Positions 16,993 through 27,205 of a DNA stretch of 64,000 bases are shown piece after piece. The position numbers and the translations under genes are program-made. Each line of letters begins with the position of its first letter. The stretch's first letter is position 1. The stretch is from Roseiarcus sp963798015 (GTDB lineage: Bacteria; Pseudomonadota; Alphaproteobacteria; Rhizobiales; Beijerinckiaceae): contig CAWCSA010000009.1 in assembly GCA_963798015.1 (NCBI GenBank), positions 1 through 64,000 on the forward strand, in the 5' to 3' direction. A model generated the notes under the pieces. It saw nothing but the letters and a program-made list of their open reading frames with translations, was not told the origin of the DNA and did not search any database.

Positions 16993-18515
16993 GGCGCGCC
17001 TCCCGGGCCTTGCGCAGGGCGTCATAGCGCTCGACATCGGCCCGCGGCTCGGTGGTGAGCGTCAGGGCGTTCGGCGGCTTCACCGGCGGCGCATCGGTCG
17101 GCTTGCCGTCGACCAGGCGGTGGAGAATGTTCAGAATGTGCGTCTTGGTCGGCGCGCCCGCCTCCAAGGCCAGTTCGACAGCGGTCAGCACGGCCTGCTC
17201 GTCGTGCTGGAGGACAAGGGCGAGAATCTCGACCATCTCGCGGTCGCCGCCCGGCGTCTTCAGCATACGCTGTTGCAAAGCCTTGAAGGCCGGCGGCAGT
17301 TCGACGAACGGCGCGCCATTGCGGAGCGCGCCCGGTTTGCGCTGAATGACGGCGAGATAATGCCGCCAGTCGTAGATCGTCGCGGTGCTCTTGCGATCGT
17401 GGGAGCGGGCGAATACGCGCTGATGTTCGCAGACGATCTGCCCCTCGGCGGCGACGACGACGCGCTCCGGATAGACCCGCACGCTGACCGGGCGGTTGGC
17501 GAACGACGCCGGCACGCTGTAGCGATTGCGCTCCAGGTGGATGAGGCAGGTCGGCGAGACCCGCTTGGCGTATTCGACGAAGCCGTCGAACAGCCGTGGA
17601 AGCTGCATCAGATGCTGCGCTTCCTCGCGCCAGACGTCGGCGATCGTGCCCGGCTGTGAGCCGTGCGGCGTCTGCGCCCACAGCGCCCGGCATTGCGCCT
17701 CCAGCCAGTCGTTCAGCGCCTCCCGAGAAGGAAAGCCCGGCATCGGCTGCCAGAGCCGATGGCGGGCGTCCTGGACGTTCTTCTCGATCTGCCCCTTCTC
17801 CCAGCCCGACGCCGGATTGCAGAACTCGGCCTCGAACAGGAAGTGGCTGACCATGGCGGCGAAGCGCGCGTTGACCTGGCGCTCCTTGCCGCGCCCGACC
17901 TTGTCGACGGCCGTGCGCATGTTGTCGTAAATCCCGCGCCGCGGCACGCCGCCCAGCACGCGGAAGGCGTGATTGTGGGCGTCGAACAGCATCTCATGGG
18001 TCTGCTGCGGATAGGCCCGGAGAATGAAGGCGCGGCTGTAAGAGAACTTGACGTGAGCGACCTGCAATTTGGTCCGCTCGCCGCCGATGATCGCCCAATC
18101 CTCCGACCAGTCGAACTGAAACGCCTCGCCCGGCAAAAACGCCAGCGGCACGAACACGCCGCGGCCGCACGTCTTCTGTTCCTGCTGCCGGGCGGCCTTC
18201 CAGTCGCGAGCGAAGGCCGCCACGCGATTGTACGAGCCGTCGTAGCCGAGGGCGACTAGAGTCAGCGTGCAATTGCTTGATCGTCCGCTTCTGCTTGCGC
18301 GACTTCCCCGCCTCCTGCCGCAGCATATGCGACAGCTTGTCGGCGTAAGAGTCCAGCTTGCTCGGCCGGTCTGCGACGCTGAACTTCGGCTCGACGCTGT
18401 CCGAGCGCAGGTATTTGCGGACCGTGTTCCTCGACAGCCCAGTGCGTCGAGATATCTCTCGGATCGAGAAATGATCTCGATAATGCCAGCGTCGAATGAC
18501 GCTCAATAACTCCAT
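16982..18515 (-). pseudogene. istA: IS21 transposase IstA (copy 1), frameshifted
   Basis: MELLSVIRRWHYRDHFSIREISRRTGLSRNTVRKYL is the HTH start. Catalytic acids lie in FQFDWSEDW, GIYDNMRTAV and KGQIEKNVQDARHRLW. The intact copy at 35354-36886 reads across the same place without a break; here one extra G at about 18261 shifts the frame after residue 80. The start ATG 18515 has GGAG upstream. Confidence 0.88.
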
Positions 18516-18699
18516 GTCGATCACTCCGATGCCCCCTGCCTAGGCCAAGGGGGCGAGGTTCGAACATGGGTCAGTTCTCGGTGGAAAAACCCGTGCTACC
18601 CGGGTCAACTCTCAGTGGAAATCAACAAAGTATCCTTCGACTCCAGTCACCTGAAGTAGGCAAGCGGCGGTCGTGGCTTCGATATGGCGATCTTGCATC

Positions 18700-19275
18700 G
18701 AGGCGGAGAAAAATCGGGCGGCGATTTGGGAAGTCGATCGCGCGAGCGGACGCTGGCGCATTATTGCGAGCGGCCTACGTAACCCGAACGGACTGACCTT
18801 CGAGCCGGAAAGCGGCGCCCTTTGGACCGTCGTCAACGAGCGTGAAGAATTCGGCCCGAATCTGGTCCCTGACTATCTGACTTCCGTGAATGACGGCGCG
18901 TTCTATGGATGGCCTTACAGCTACTACGGCCAGCACCTCGATCCGCGCGTCGAGCCACAGCGCCCTGATCTGGTCGAGAAGGCAATCGTTCCAGATTACG
19001 CGTTAAGCTCGTATGTGGCCCCGCTGGGCCTCGTGTTCGATACTGGCAACAGCTTGCCTCAGAAATATCGGGGCGGCGCCTTCGTCGGCGAACACGGAAG
19101 TTGGGACCGCCCGATTTTCAATGGGTACAGAGTCGTTTTCGTGCCCTCAGCGGCGGGCGTCCCAATCGCAAAGCCGAAGATGTCGTCACAGATTTCCTTG
19201 ACGCAGACGGGAATGCGCGCGGCCGGCCAGTCGGACTCGCCATCGACAAGACCGGCGCGCTTCTGATCGCCGATG
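18700..19275 (+). pseudogene. PQQ-dependent sugar (sorbosone-type) dehydrogenase fragment
   Basis: AIWEVDRASGRWRIIASGLRNPNGLTFEPESG, LTSVNDGAFYGWPYSYYGQ, LSSYVAPLGLVFDTGNSLP and GAFVGEHGSWDRP are blades of the soluble quinoprotein glucose/sorbosone dehydrogenase beta-propeller. After about 19172 the tail continues in another frame (AEDVVTDFLDADGNARGRPVGLAIDKTGALLIADDVGNTVWRV). The N-terminal half is absent, replaced by the IS21 copy. Nonfunctional. Confidence 0.75.
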
Positions 19276-19594
19276 ACGTCGGAAATACCGTCTGGCGCGT
19301 CACCTGCGACAATCTATTCCCTGAGACGCCCAAGCACTGCCGGACGCGGTCCTCAATCAACTCAAGCGCCACAAGCATGGCTTCCGGGCGCTGCTGCGGC
19401 TCGGCTGGTCGGGGATTGGCCAGTCGAGCGAAGTGGCTCGCGATCGACGCCGAAGGACATAGAAGCGGCGGAGAGGCGAACGTTAGTACCTCGGTCCCCG
19501 CTCGGTCCTCCGACGCCCCGGGGCCGCCTCGCAAAGCGGACGTATCACATCGCTGTAGATCTCGGCCAGGCCGCGTAGCGCATCGAGGCGGCCT
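19276..19594. other. unassigned stretch after the dehydrogenase remnant
   Basis: Open frames exist on both strands but none shows a start signal, a domain or a coherent composition. Most likely scar DNA. Confidence 0.4.
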
Positions 19595-19801
19595 TTAGAA
19601 CGGGGTGCGGCGATGATGGCGCGCCCACTCCGCGCTCTGGCGCGCACGATCCTTGCTCTCGTTGTTCCTATTCCAGCCGCGCTCGAAGGACGAATGTGGA
19701 TGAGAATTGGGCCTCGTGCCGTAACCTGTCTGAGCGACGGCGGCTGCTGGCGGGAGCGCGAGCATCGTACCGAGGGTCATAAGGGCGATTGCTTTGAACA
19801 T
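19595..19801 (-). CDS. small exported protein
   Basis: 68 residues from ATG 19801, which has GGAGG seven bases upstream. MFKAIALMTLGTMLALPPAAAVAQ is a clear signal peptide with an AVAQ cleavage site. The mature part is short, polar and basic (RPNSHPHSSFERGWNRNNESKDRARQSAEW...). No family recognised. The good ribosome site and signal peptide argue that it is real despite the decayed surroundings. Confidence 0.65.
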   Translation of the reverse strand: MFKAIALMTLGTMLALPPAAAVAQTGYGTRPNSHPHSSFERGWNRNNESKDRARQSAEWARHHRRTPF

Positions 19802-19958
19802 TTGCGCCTCCGAAGCAGCATTTGGGGCGATAACGCGCAACTTGATTAAAGGCTCCCGATTAAAGGTACTCGTGCCCGTTTCACCCTCCCAGCTAGACTT
19901 ACCCGCCATTGGCCAGCCGCGGGATCACGTCGCAGTAGCTCTCGTTCGGCCACGGTGC

Positions 19959-20506
19959 TCAGGGGGTCTTGCAGTCGATTGGGAGTGATTGGGGCACGCC
20001 CGACCCTGAATCAGGTGTTTTTTCCCGAGCTTTCAAGCCGGTCGCAGTCACGCTATCCGAGGGACGGCAGAGGTCGAGTAGGACTTGCCCGAAATAAGCG
20101 CCGGATGGATCGTAAGCGGCGCGGCGGACCCAGCAGTTAGTGGGAATAATCATGGGCGGAATGTCTGCGCCTACAGGATCGGGGACATAGCTGCCGGTTA
20201 AGCCGTTGCTGGTGCGGATGGCGTATCTCGCGCCGCCGCCATAGCCAAAGCCGCCGCCATTGCCGTAGCCGTAATCGTAACCCTCACTGTCGAAACCGAA
20301 GCCGCAATTGTAACCGCAACCGTATCCGCCAAAGAAAGCAAAGAAAGCACGGGAGCGACCGCCACCTCGGTGGAATGCGGAGAAACCGCCATGAAAGGCG
20401 CCGCCGCCGTGGAACCCCCACCATGAAAGGCGCCGCGGAAGCGGCTTCCAGCGTATGCGGGAGCGGCGAGCAGGATCATCAGCGACGCGAGAAGACAGCG
20501 TAGCAT
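19959..20506 (-). pseudogene. glycine-rich exported protein with frameshift in a G5 run
   Basis: Starts at ATG 20506 after AGGAGG: MLRCLLASLMILLAAPAYA is a signal peptide. RFRGAFHGG follows, and at the G5 run 20411-20417 the natural continuation moves to another frame. That frame reads FHGGGAFHGGFSAFHRGGGRSRAFFAFFGGYGCGYNCGFGF, a Tyr/Gly region, then PPMIIPTNCWVRRAAYDPSGAYFGQVLLDLC to the stop at 19959. Joined, it is about 182 residues. Such FHGG-rich envelope proteins are common in rhizobia and relatives. The single shift may be a sequencing slip. Confidence 0.65.
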
Positions 20507-20553
20507 TTCAATCCTCCTTAGGTGCCGTCCCCTTGCGGGTTTCGAGGCGGCCT

Positions 20554-20694
20554 TCATGGCGGAAAGACGAGCGTCGCGCCGCCGTCAACCAGCATCACGG
20601 CGCCTTCTGGGAGAATGAGTCCTCCGAACTTTGAGAAGCCCGCCTTAAACAGTGCACGAGCCCGCGCCAGACGAAAGACTTCTACGAGAGTCAT
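20554..20694 (-). CDS. possible 46-residue protein
   Basis: MTLVEVFRLARARALFKAGFSKFGGLILPEGAVMLVDGGATLVFPP, open between an ATG at 20694 and a stop at 20554, just upstream of the glycine-rich gene and on the same strand. Codon choice looks protein-like but there is no ribosome site. It may instead be the tail of an older gene. Confidence 0.28.
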   Translation of the reverse strand: MTLVEVFRLARARALFKAGFSKFGGLILPEGAVMLVDGGATLVFPP

Positions 20695-20719
20695 TGACAC
20701 TGCCTTCGTCGGAGGGGAT

Positions 20720-21077
20720 CGCTTAGGGGCTTATCAAGCCGTTTACAATGCGAGCAAAGCATTTCTTAACTCATTCGCTTTTTCGCTGCGCAACGAATTG
20801 AAGGAAACCGCCGTGACCGTCACATGTCTTATGCCAGGAGCGACAGAGACAGTTCTTCGATAGGGCCGGCATGAAGGACACGAAAATCGGAGCCAGCAAG
20901 AAGGACGATCCATCGGATGTGGCAAAGACCGGATTCGAAGCCACGCCTGAAAGGCGAGGACGACGTCGTCACGGGCTGGATGATAAGCTACAGACAGCGA
21001 TAGCAAACATCACACCGTCGGAAATGCTGGCCGAACGTCATCACAAACAGGCAGAGCGGGGCTCGGCGCAGCAATGA
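20720..21077 (+). pseudogene. short-chain dehydrogenase C-terminal fragment
   Basis: AYQAVYNASKAFLNSFAFSLRNELKETAVTVTCLMPGATET holds the SDR YxxxK pair. FFDRAGMKDTKIGASKKDDPSDVAKTGFEA, LKGEDDVVTGW and LQTAIANITPSEMLAERHHKQAE continue it in shifting frames. At least three frame changes occur and the NAD-binding half is missing. Dead remnant. Confidence 0.7.
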
Positions 21078-21106
21078 AGAAGGCCTGTGGCGGGGGGTCA
21101 AAACGG

Positions 21107-21402
21107 TTATCGACCCGTCGAGGGCTCCCATGCAACAGGCACGCCATAAGCCGCCAAAATCTTCCCAATGTTTGGGACGAGCGATGACAACGCGCTGTCC
21201 ACTTGCGCATTGAGCTGCTTGTCGGTTCTCCGAACGTTTGCACCACAGCCCTTTTGATCATCGGAAGCGACTTGGTAGCCGAAAGCTTCCGGCTGTGCAG
21301 ACCGCGGGATGTTGATGTGCAGGTGAGCGCCTTGGGCGGCGGCTTGCTGGGCACCGCCAATCCTCTTGGTCAGCGCGCCTCGCGCTCGCCGATTTCGTTG
21401 TT
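21107..21402 (-). pseudogene. unidentified open frame, probably a remnant
   Basis: An open stretch without a start codon ends AQQAAAQGAHLHINIPRSAQ...PNIGKILAAYGVPVAWEPSTGR and a stop at 21107. Composition looks coding, but I recognise no family. Confidence 0.25.
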
Positions 21403-21830
21403 ATCCAATGCAGAGCTCGCAACTCGACGCCATCCGAGCGGCGCGAAGTGAAAGCGCCTTTAGGCAGGTGGGGCTTCGCCGCTCGCCTCCCCCCGTCTGC
21501 GGGCAAACGAACCACGACCCGCTCGCCATGGCTGTAATGTTGTTTCGAGCTGGACCCAGTAATCGGACTCACGCCGCTCCTCGTCACGCTCCATCCTCAT
21601 ATGCAGCATCGGTCGCAACCGGGCGCAGTGCTCAAACAAATTGTGAACATGACAATTTATGTCTAAGTTGGCGCTTTCTTTGGGGTGTACAGATGGCGGC
21701 GACGCGATTGCCGCTGGACGAACCAACCGTTGTGGGGACGAACGGAATTAATCGTCGATGCCGCGAATGGGTCCGAGGGAAACGATTACGTTTTCAGCTT
21801 TCCTCGACGAACTTAAGTGGCGCGCCTCTA
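21403..21830. other. no gene seen between remnant and IS5 element
   Basis: Frames on both strands are short and lack start signals. Nothing to annotate. Confidence 0.4.
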
Positions 21831-22676
21831 GGGGCTGTCCTCAATTAGGGGATTCGCGAATCGGGTAAAGCGTGATTCATAGGGAGCCTTCTTTTTGGGA
21901 GGCTTTCGGTGCGGCGCTACGGATTGCGCGACGACCAGTTTGCGCGGATTGAACATTTGCTGCCGGGTCGTCCGGGACATGTCGGACGCAATAGCGAATT
22001 GGGCAATCGACTTTTCGTTGAGGCGGTGATTTGGAAATTTCGGTCGGGTGCGCCGTGGCGCGATCTGCCCGAGCGGTTCGGCCACTGGAAGACCATTCAC
22101 ACGCGGTTCTCGCGGTGGGCGGAGAACGGCGTATGGGAGAGTCTTTTCAAGACGTTGGCTGACGATCCGGACAACGAATACGCGATGATCGACGCCACCA
22201 TCGTTCGCGCGCATCAGCATAGTGCGGGCGCACTCAAAAAGGGGGTCTCGATCAAGCCATAGGCCGCTCGCGCGGCGGCCTGACCACCAAGATCCATGTG
22301 ATTGTCGACGCCTTGGGCAACCCGTTGGCGCTTCGCCTCACCGGCGGCCAAGTCCACGACATCACCCAGGCTGAAGCCCTCGCGGCTGAGGTGAAGCCCG
22401 AAGCCCTCCTCGGCGACAAGGGCTACGACGCCGGCGCCTTCATCGAGAGCCTCGAAGTGCGCGCCATCAAGCCGGTCATCCCGCCAAAGTCGAACCGCAA
22501 GGTCGCTCGCGATTGCGACTTCGCCCTCTACGCCGAACGCAATCTCATCGAGCGTTTCTTTCAATTCATCAAACAGTTCCGAGGCATCGCGACCCGCTAC
22601 GAAAAAACCGCACGCAATTACCTCGCCGGCCTCCATTTGGTCTGCGCCCTGGCTTGGCTCAAATGAGGACACGCTC
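21831..22676 (+). mobile_element. IS5-family (IS427-like) insertion sequence
   Basis: Ends GGGGCTGTCCTCAAT (left) and TGAGGACACGCTC (right) are short imperfect inverted repeats, with CTA on the left flank and TAG on the right. 846 bp is a normal size for the group. Inserted beside the glycine-repeat remnant that continues at 22684. Confidence 0.8.
21909..22666 (+). CDS. IS5-family transposase made from two overlapping frames
   Basis: Frame A (21909-22262) has the N-terminal DUF4096-like region and the first catalytic acid (YAMIDATIVRAHQHS). Frame B (ending 22666) has LGDKGYDAGAF and ERNLIERFFQFIKQFRGIATRYEK, the remaining D and E. The switch is -1 at the AAAAAGGGGG run near 22240. Joining there gives GGLDQAIGRSRGGLTTKIH, the normal family sequence. 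IS427-group elements commonly express their transposase by programmed frameshift, so this copy is probably intact. Confidence 0.75.
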
Positions 22677-22683
22677 TAGCTAG

Positions 22684-23003
22684 TAGGACTTCGAGCGTTC
22701 GGAACGGTTGGAGTTCAGGCGATCGCGGGACTCAACGGAATGGACTGCAATCTGAGGGCGGCGCGACGGGAGCTTATTGCGCCGGAACGGGACCAATGTT
22801 TCCCCAAGGCGGCCCGGTCGACGGATAGGCGGAATCGGAGTCTATGGATTTGGCGACAACCGCGGGACGGGCGTCCGTGGCGTGGGCGACGTCGGCGTTG
22901 TTGGGGCCTCTGGCGTTAAAAATTGGCCAGGCCCGTTCGCTGTTCCGACTCCAGGTCTGAGCGGATCCGGGGTCTTTGGTCTCGGCGTGATGGGAGATTC
23001 ATA
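22684..23003 (+). pseudogene. glycine/valine repeat protein remnant
   Basis: VGLRAFGTVGVQAIAGLNG in one frame and GIGVYGFGDNRGTGVRGVGDVGVVGASGV ... GLSGSGVFGLGVMGDS in another show a GV-G-G beat like that of surface repeat proteins (YGVRG.G..GV.G). The left part was cut by the IS5 element and the frame is broken. No start codon. Confidence 0.4.
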
Positions 23004-23209
23004 GGCCTACTCAGCTTCAGCTACTGGGTTGCGCTTGACCCTCGCTTAGTTGCAACCTGATAGTAGTAAATTACACCAAACAGCACGCAACTGAGCGTAT
23101 TAGTCTCGATGCTGAACCAAATATGATAATATAAACATTAATTACTTGACAAGGGTCAAAGCGATTGTTAGGAATGTTAAGGTGTCATCGGTGTACAGGT
23201 GGGGGAAAT

Positions 23210-23548
23210 ATGGCGGCGCAAGTAGATAAGAAATCAGGTATTGATACAGAACGATCTCAGCTATCGAAACAGGACATTCGCTCTAAATCGGCGCAAGTCG
23301 CAATTAGTGCGGATTCCAAGGCGCGAACGTCTCCCGTTGACAAGTGGATCGGCGGTCGGGTTCGCATCAAGCGAACTTCGCGTGGGATGAGCCAGCAAGA
23401 GTTTTGCAACCTCTTGGGCCTTGGGCGGAACGACCTTGCCGCTTTTGAGGCAGGCGAACAGCGCATCAATGCCAATCTTCTGTTCCGCATCGCCAAGTCG
23501 CTAGGTGTGCGGCCGGACTACTTTTTCCGAGGTTACGTCCAAGAATAA
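23210..23548 (+). CDS. XRE-family transcriptional regulator
   Basis: 112 residues from ATG 23210, just after GTGGGGGAAAT. The N-terminal 40 residues are polar linker. The HTH is VRIKRTSRGMSQQEFCNLLGLGRNDLAAFEAGEQRINANLLFRIAKSLGVRPDYFF, a standard XRE fold. The upstream 150 bases are AT-rich (around 23040-23160), suitable for a promoter. No partner gene remains beside it; its original module may have been lost to IS insertion. Confidence 0.8.
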   Translation: MAAQVDKKSGIDTERSQLSKQDIRSKSAQVAISADSKARTSPVDKWIGGRVRIKRTSRGMSQQEFCNLLGLGRNDLAAFEAGEQRINANLLFRIAKSLGVRPDYFFRGYVQE

Positions 23549-23614
23549 CCGAAGCGATTTAAATTGTTCTTTTCGCTGGGGTGTTGGCCTGCTGCTGGCT
23601 CTGTGGACACGCTG

Positions 23615-23745
23615 TTAAGCCAATCCGACCTTCCATTCGAACTCAACCGGGCTGACGTAGCCGATCGTCGAGTGCCCTCCCGATGTAATCGAACACGTCA
23701 GTGAGGATGGACTCGATCCGGGTCTCGAGGCGGAAGCGTCTTCTG
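23615..23745 (-). pseudogene. IS3-family OrfB C-terminal fragment with internal deletion
   Basis: Reverse strand: FRLETRIESILTDVFDYIG, then directly HSTIGYVSPVEFEWKVGLA and stop. In family members about ten residues (ERFYN...RR) separate these parts, so a small deletion has occurred. The remainder of the IS is gone. Confidence 0.7.
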
Positions 23746-23803
23746 CGGTGAAGTGAACTGTACCGGGTTTGTCGGAGGCTTCAACTCCTGAGAAGGTGGA
23801 GCC

Positions 23804-24133
23804 ATGACAAGCAAGACGACCAACAAGTTCTCTTCCGAGGTGCGCGCCCGCGCGGTGCGACTGGTTTTGGATCACGAAGGCGAGCATGCCTCGCGCTGGG
23901 CGGCGGTCTCGTCGATCGCCGCCAAGTTCGGCTGCACGGCGCAGACGCTGCATGAGTGGGTGAAGAAGGCCGAGCGCGACAGTGGTGTGCGCGCTGGTGT
24001 TCCCACGGATGTGGCGACAAAGCTGAAGGCTCTGGAACGGGAGAACCGCGAGCTTCGGCAGGCCAACGAGATCCTGCGCAAGGCGAGCGCGTATTTTGCC
24101 CAGGCGGAGCTCGACCGCCGGTTCAGGCCATGA
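23804..24133 (+). CDS. IS3-family transposase OrfA
   Basis: 109 residues. HTH MTSKTTNKFSSEVRARAVRLVLDHEGEHASRWAAVSSIAAKFGCTAQTLHEWVKKAE, followed by a leucine-zipper LKALERENRELRQANEILRKASAYFAQAELDRR. The start has GGTGGAG upstream. Reading frame complete; its partner OrfB is disrupted. Confidence 0.85.
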   Translation: MTSKTTNKFSSEVRARAVRLVLDHEGEHASRWAAVSSIAAKFGCTAQTLHEWVKKAERDSGVRAGVPTDVATKLKALERENRELRQANEILRKASAYFAQAELDRRFRP

Positions 24134-24914
24134 TTGCGTTCATCGACGATCATCGCGAGGCGCATGGGGTCGAGCCAATCTGCAATGTGTTGCCGATCGC
24201 CCCGTCGACCTACCACGCCCATGTCGCAAAGCGCGTCGATCCCTCACGGCTGTCGGCTCGGGCAAGACGGGATGCAGCCTTGAAAGACGAGGTCCAGCGT
24301 GTGTTTGAGGCGAACTTCCGGGTCTACGGGGTCCGCAAGGTCTGGCGGCAATTGCAGCGCGAGGGCTTCGATGTGGCCCGCTGCACGGTTGCCCGCCTGA
24401 TGAGGGCCATGGGCCTCGAAGGCATCATTCGCGGCAAACCGCTTCGCACGACGGTGAGCGACAAGGCCGCACCTTGTCCTTTCGATCACGTCAATCGCCA
24501 GTTCCATGCCCCGGCGCCGAACATGCTGTGGGTCTCCGACTTCACCTACGTCGCGACCTGGACGGGCTTCGTCTATGTCGCCTTTGTCATCGACACCTTT
24601 GCGCGAAGGATCGTCGGCTGGCGGGTAAGCCGGACGGCCCATGCGAGCTTCGTCCTGGACGCTCTGGAACAGGCTCTCCACGATCGGCGGCCGATCCATC
24701 GCGGCGGGCTCGTGCACCATAGCGATAGAGGCAGCCAATACGTCAGCATTCGATACAACACCGAGCGCCTGGCCGAGGCCGGTGTCGAGCCCTCGGTCGG
24801 CAGCGTCGGCGACAGTTTGTCAACGCCGGAGCAAGATTGCATCGCTTTCCGGAGCAAAGATGCATCAATGATGCCGACGAGAATGCCCTCGAGCATGGGC
24901 TTGTTTGGTGCGCG

Positions 24915-25709
24915 TCAGGTTGGGGTCGGATCGTCCTTGGGCTCGTCGACGTTTTGGCGACGTGAGCGGCGCTTGCTCTGGTTGAGCCTGTAGCTGTCGC
25001 CGTTCATTTCCAGGATATGGACGTGATGAGTGAGGCGATCGAGCAGCGCGCCGGTCAGACGCTCGGACCCGAACACGCTGGTCCATTCGTCGAATGGCAG
25101 GTTCGATGTGACGATGGTTGAACCGCGCTCATAGCGCTGGCTGAATATTTCGAACAGCAGCTCGGCCCCGGTCTGGGAGAGAGGGACATATCCAAGCTCG
25201 TCGATGATCAGGAGCTTGTATCCGGCGACCTGCCGCTGCAGACGAAGCAACCGCTTCTCATCGCGAGCCTCCAGCAGTTCATGAACAAGAGCCGCGGCTG
25301 TATAGAACCCGACCGATAGCCCTTTCTGGCAGGCGGCGAGACCGATCCCGAGAGCGATGTGCGTCTTGCCGGTTCCGCTGTTGCCGACTGCGATAACGTT
25401 TTCGCGACGGGTCGCGTACTCGGAACGGGCGAGTTCCAGGACGAGGGTTTTGTTTAGCGAAGGAATCGCCGCGAAGTCGAAGCTGTCGAGGCTCTTGACC
25501 GCCGGGAACCGCGCTTCCTTGATCCGACGCTCCACCATGCGTCGTTCTCGATCGATTAGCTCCAGTTCGACGAGGCGCAGGAGAAAGCGGACATGGTCGA
25601 GACCCTCGGCGGCGCATTGCCGAGCAAGCTTCTCATACTCGCGCAAGAACGTAGGCAGCTTGAGCGCCTTCAGGTGATGACCGAGCAGAAGTTGCGGCGT
25701 ATCGGTCAT
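24915..25709 (-). CDS. istB: IS21 helper ATPase IstB
   Basis: 264 residues. Walker A GNSGTGKTHIA, Walker B LLIIDELGYVPLSQTG, sensor TIVTSNLPFDEWTSVFG. The start ATG overlaps the istA stop by four bases. Acts with IstA in target capture. Intact. Confidence 0.92.
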   Translation of the reverse strand: MTDTPQLLLGHHLKALKLPTFLREYEKLARQCAAEGLDHVRFLLRLVELELIDRERRMVERRIKEARFPAVKSLDSFDFAAIPSLNKTLVLELARSEYATRRENVIAVGNSGTGKTHIALGIGLAACQKGLSVGFYTAAALVHELLEARDEKRLLRLQRQVAGYKLLIIDELGYVPLSQTGAELLFEIFSQRYERGSTIVTSNLPFDEWTSVFGSERLTGALLDRLTHHVHILEMNGDSYRLNQSKRRSRRQNVDEPKDDPTPT

Positions 25710-27205
25710 GACGACGCCCCCGTCAGCAAGCTCATGTAGGTGCTAGCCGACGTCATCGTGACCTGCGCCCGCGGCAGATAGGGATAGACCGTCATGTCGA
25801 GGCGCGGCGGGCGCCGTTCGATGTGACACAGGATCAGGTGCTTCACGGCGTCGAAGCCGATTGCTCCGCGCGCGATGGCGTCGCGGGCCGCGGCGGCGAC
25901 GTCGTCGAGAGGGAACACTTCCATCAACCGCAGAACCTGCACGAACTCGCGCTTGCCCTGCTTGCCCATCCGGGCTTCCAGAAGACGCCGGAGGGTCATG
26001 AACTCTTCCGGCAACCGCCAGCCGGCCAGCGGCGCCGCCTGGTCGAGCGCGTTGATCTTCTGTTCGATCAACGCCAGATAGTGCAGCGGATCGAATATGA
26101 AGTCGTGGCGCTCGTAGGAACGGGGATGACGCGCAATCACTTCCGCGCCGCATGAGATCACCACGTCATCGACATAGCCGCGAACAAGCACGTCGCGATG
26201 ACCGTACGTCGTCGGGACCGAGTAGTCGTTGAGCCGGTAGCGAACCAGTGACAGCGAAGAGACTCGTGTCGCGACCTTCTCGCAGGCGTCGTAGGGCGGC
26301 GGCAGGGGCCTCTGGAACGCGGCAAGATCGCGCTCCAATCTCTGGGCGATCGTCTCGTTATGGCCGCGCAAGCGGTCCGCCATCCGACGACGGCAGCATT
26401 CGACAAGATAGGCGTTCAACGCTTCGAAGCTCTCGAAGACCGGAAGCGGAACGAGGAAGTTCCGTCGCGCGTAACCGACCAGCCCCTCGACTTTACCCTT
26501 GTCGTTGCCCTTGCCAGGCCGGCCAAAACGATCCCGGAATAGGTAGTGTGATTGCAGCTCGGCGAAGCCGCGCGTCCGCTGCCGCTTCCCGTCGCCAAGA
26601 ATGCGAGCCACGGCGATCTTGGTGTTGTCATAAAGGATGGACTGCGGAACGCCGCCAAAGAAGCTGAACGCCCGAACGTGGCCGTCGCAGAAGGCTTCCG
26701 TCGTCTCGGCGGGATAGCCGACCACGAAGCAGGCGTCCGAGTGCGGCAGGTCAAAAGCAAAGAAGTGGATCTTGCGCTCCACGCCGCCGATGACGCCGAT
26801 GGCTTCGCCAAAGTCGACCTGGGCATGTCCCGGCGGATGCTCCAACGGCACAAACATCTCTTGAGCCCGCTGACGCCAGCCCGCGACGTAATCCTTCACA
26901 ATCGTGAGGCCGCCCGTGAATCCGTACTCGTCCCGGAGACGCTCGAAGATCCGCTTCGCCGTATGTTGCTGTTTCCTCGGGCGCGACTTGTCGTCGAAGA
27001 GAACCCGGTCGATCACCGGGATGAGCGGATCAAGCTTCGGCCTGGCCGGCGGCTTTGTGCGTACGTAACCCGGCGGCGCGGTGAACTTCATCATCTTGGC
27101 GACCGTGCGAGGGTCGATGCCAAACCGGCGCGCCGCCGCGCGATGGCTCAACCCCTCGATCTGAACCGCGTAGCGAACGCGCCCATAAAGCTCCACGCCC
27201 TTCAT
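25706..27205 (-). CDS. istA: IS21 transposase IstA
   Basis: About 499 residues from ATG 27205 (GGGTGGGGG upstream). HTH near residues 5-45 (GRVRYAVQIEGLSHRAAARRFGIDPRTVAKMM). Catalytic acids in AQVDFGEAIGV, ILYDNTKIAVAR and NDKGKVEGLVGYARRNF. Complete, so this IS21 may be active. Confidence 0.92.
   Translation of the reverse strand: MKGVELYGRVRYAVQIEGLSHRAAARRFGIDPRTVAKMMKFTAPPGYVRTKPPARPKLDPLIPVIDRVLFDDKSRPRKQQHTAKRIFERLRDEYGFTGGLTIVKDYVAGWRQRAQEMFVPLEHPPGHAQVDFGEAIGVIGGVERKIHFFAFDLPHSDACFVVGYPAETTEAFCDGHVRAFSFFGGVPQSILYDNTKIAVARILGDGKRQRTRGFAELQSHYLFRDRFGRPGKGNDKGKVEGLVGYARRNFLVPLPVFESFEALNAYLVECCRRRMADRLRGHNETIAQRLERDLAAFQRPLPPPYDACEKVATRVSSLSLVRYRLNDYSVPTTYGHRDVLVRGYVDDVVISCGAEVIARHPRSYERHDFIFDPLHYLALIEQKINALDQAAPLAGWRLPEEFMTLRRLLEARMGKQGKREFVQVLRLMEVFPLDDVAAAARDAIARGAIGFDAVKHLILCHIERRPPRLDMTVYPYLPRAQVTMTSASTYMSLLTGASS

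Larger units (their letters stand above)
16157..18621 (-). mobile_element. IS21-family element, copy 1
   Basis: The left end TTTCCATTGAGAACTGACCC (16157-16176) and right end GGGTCAACTCTCAGTGGAAA (18602-18621) are inverted repeats. A near-identical element lies at 34529-36992 in the same orientation. This copy has a single extra G near 18261 that breaks istA. Beyond its right end the PQQ dehydrogenase remnant begins. Confidence 0.88.
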
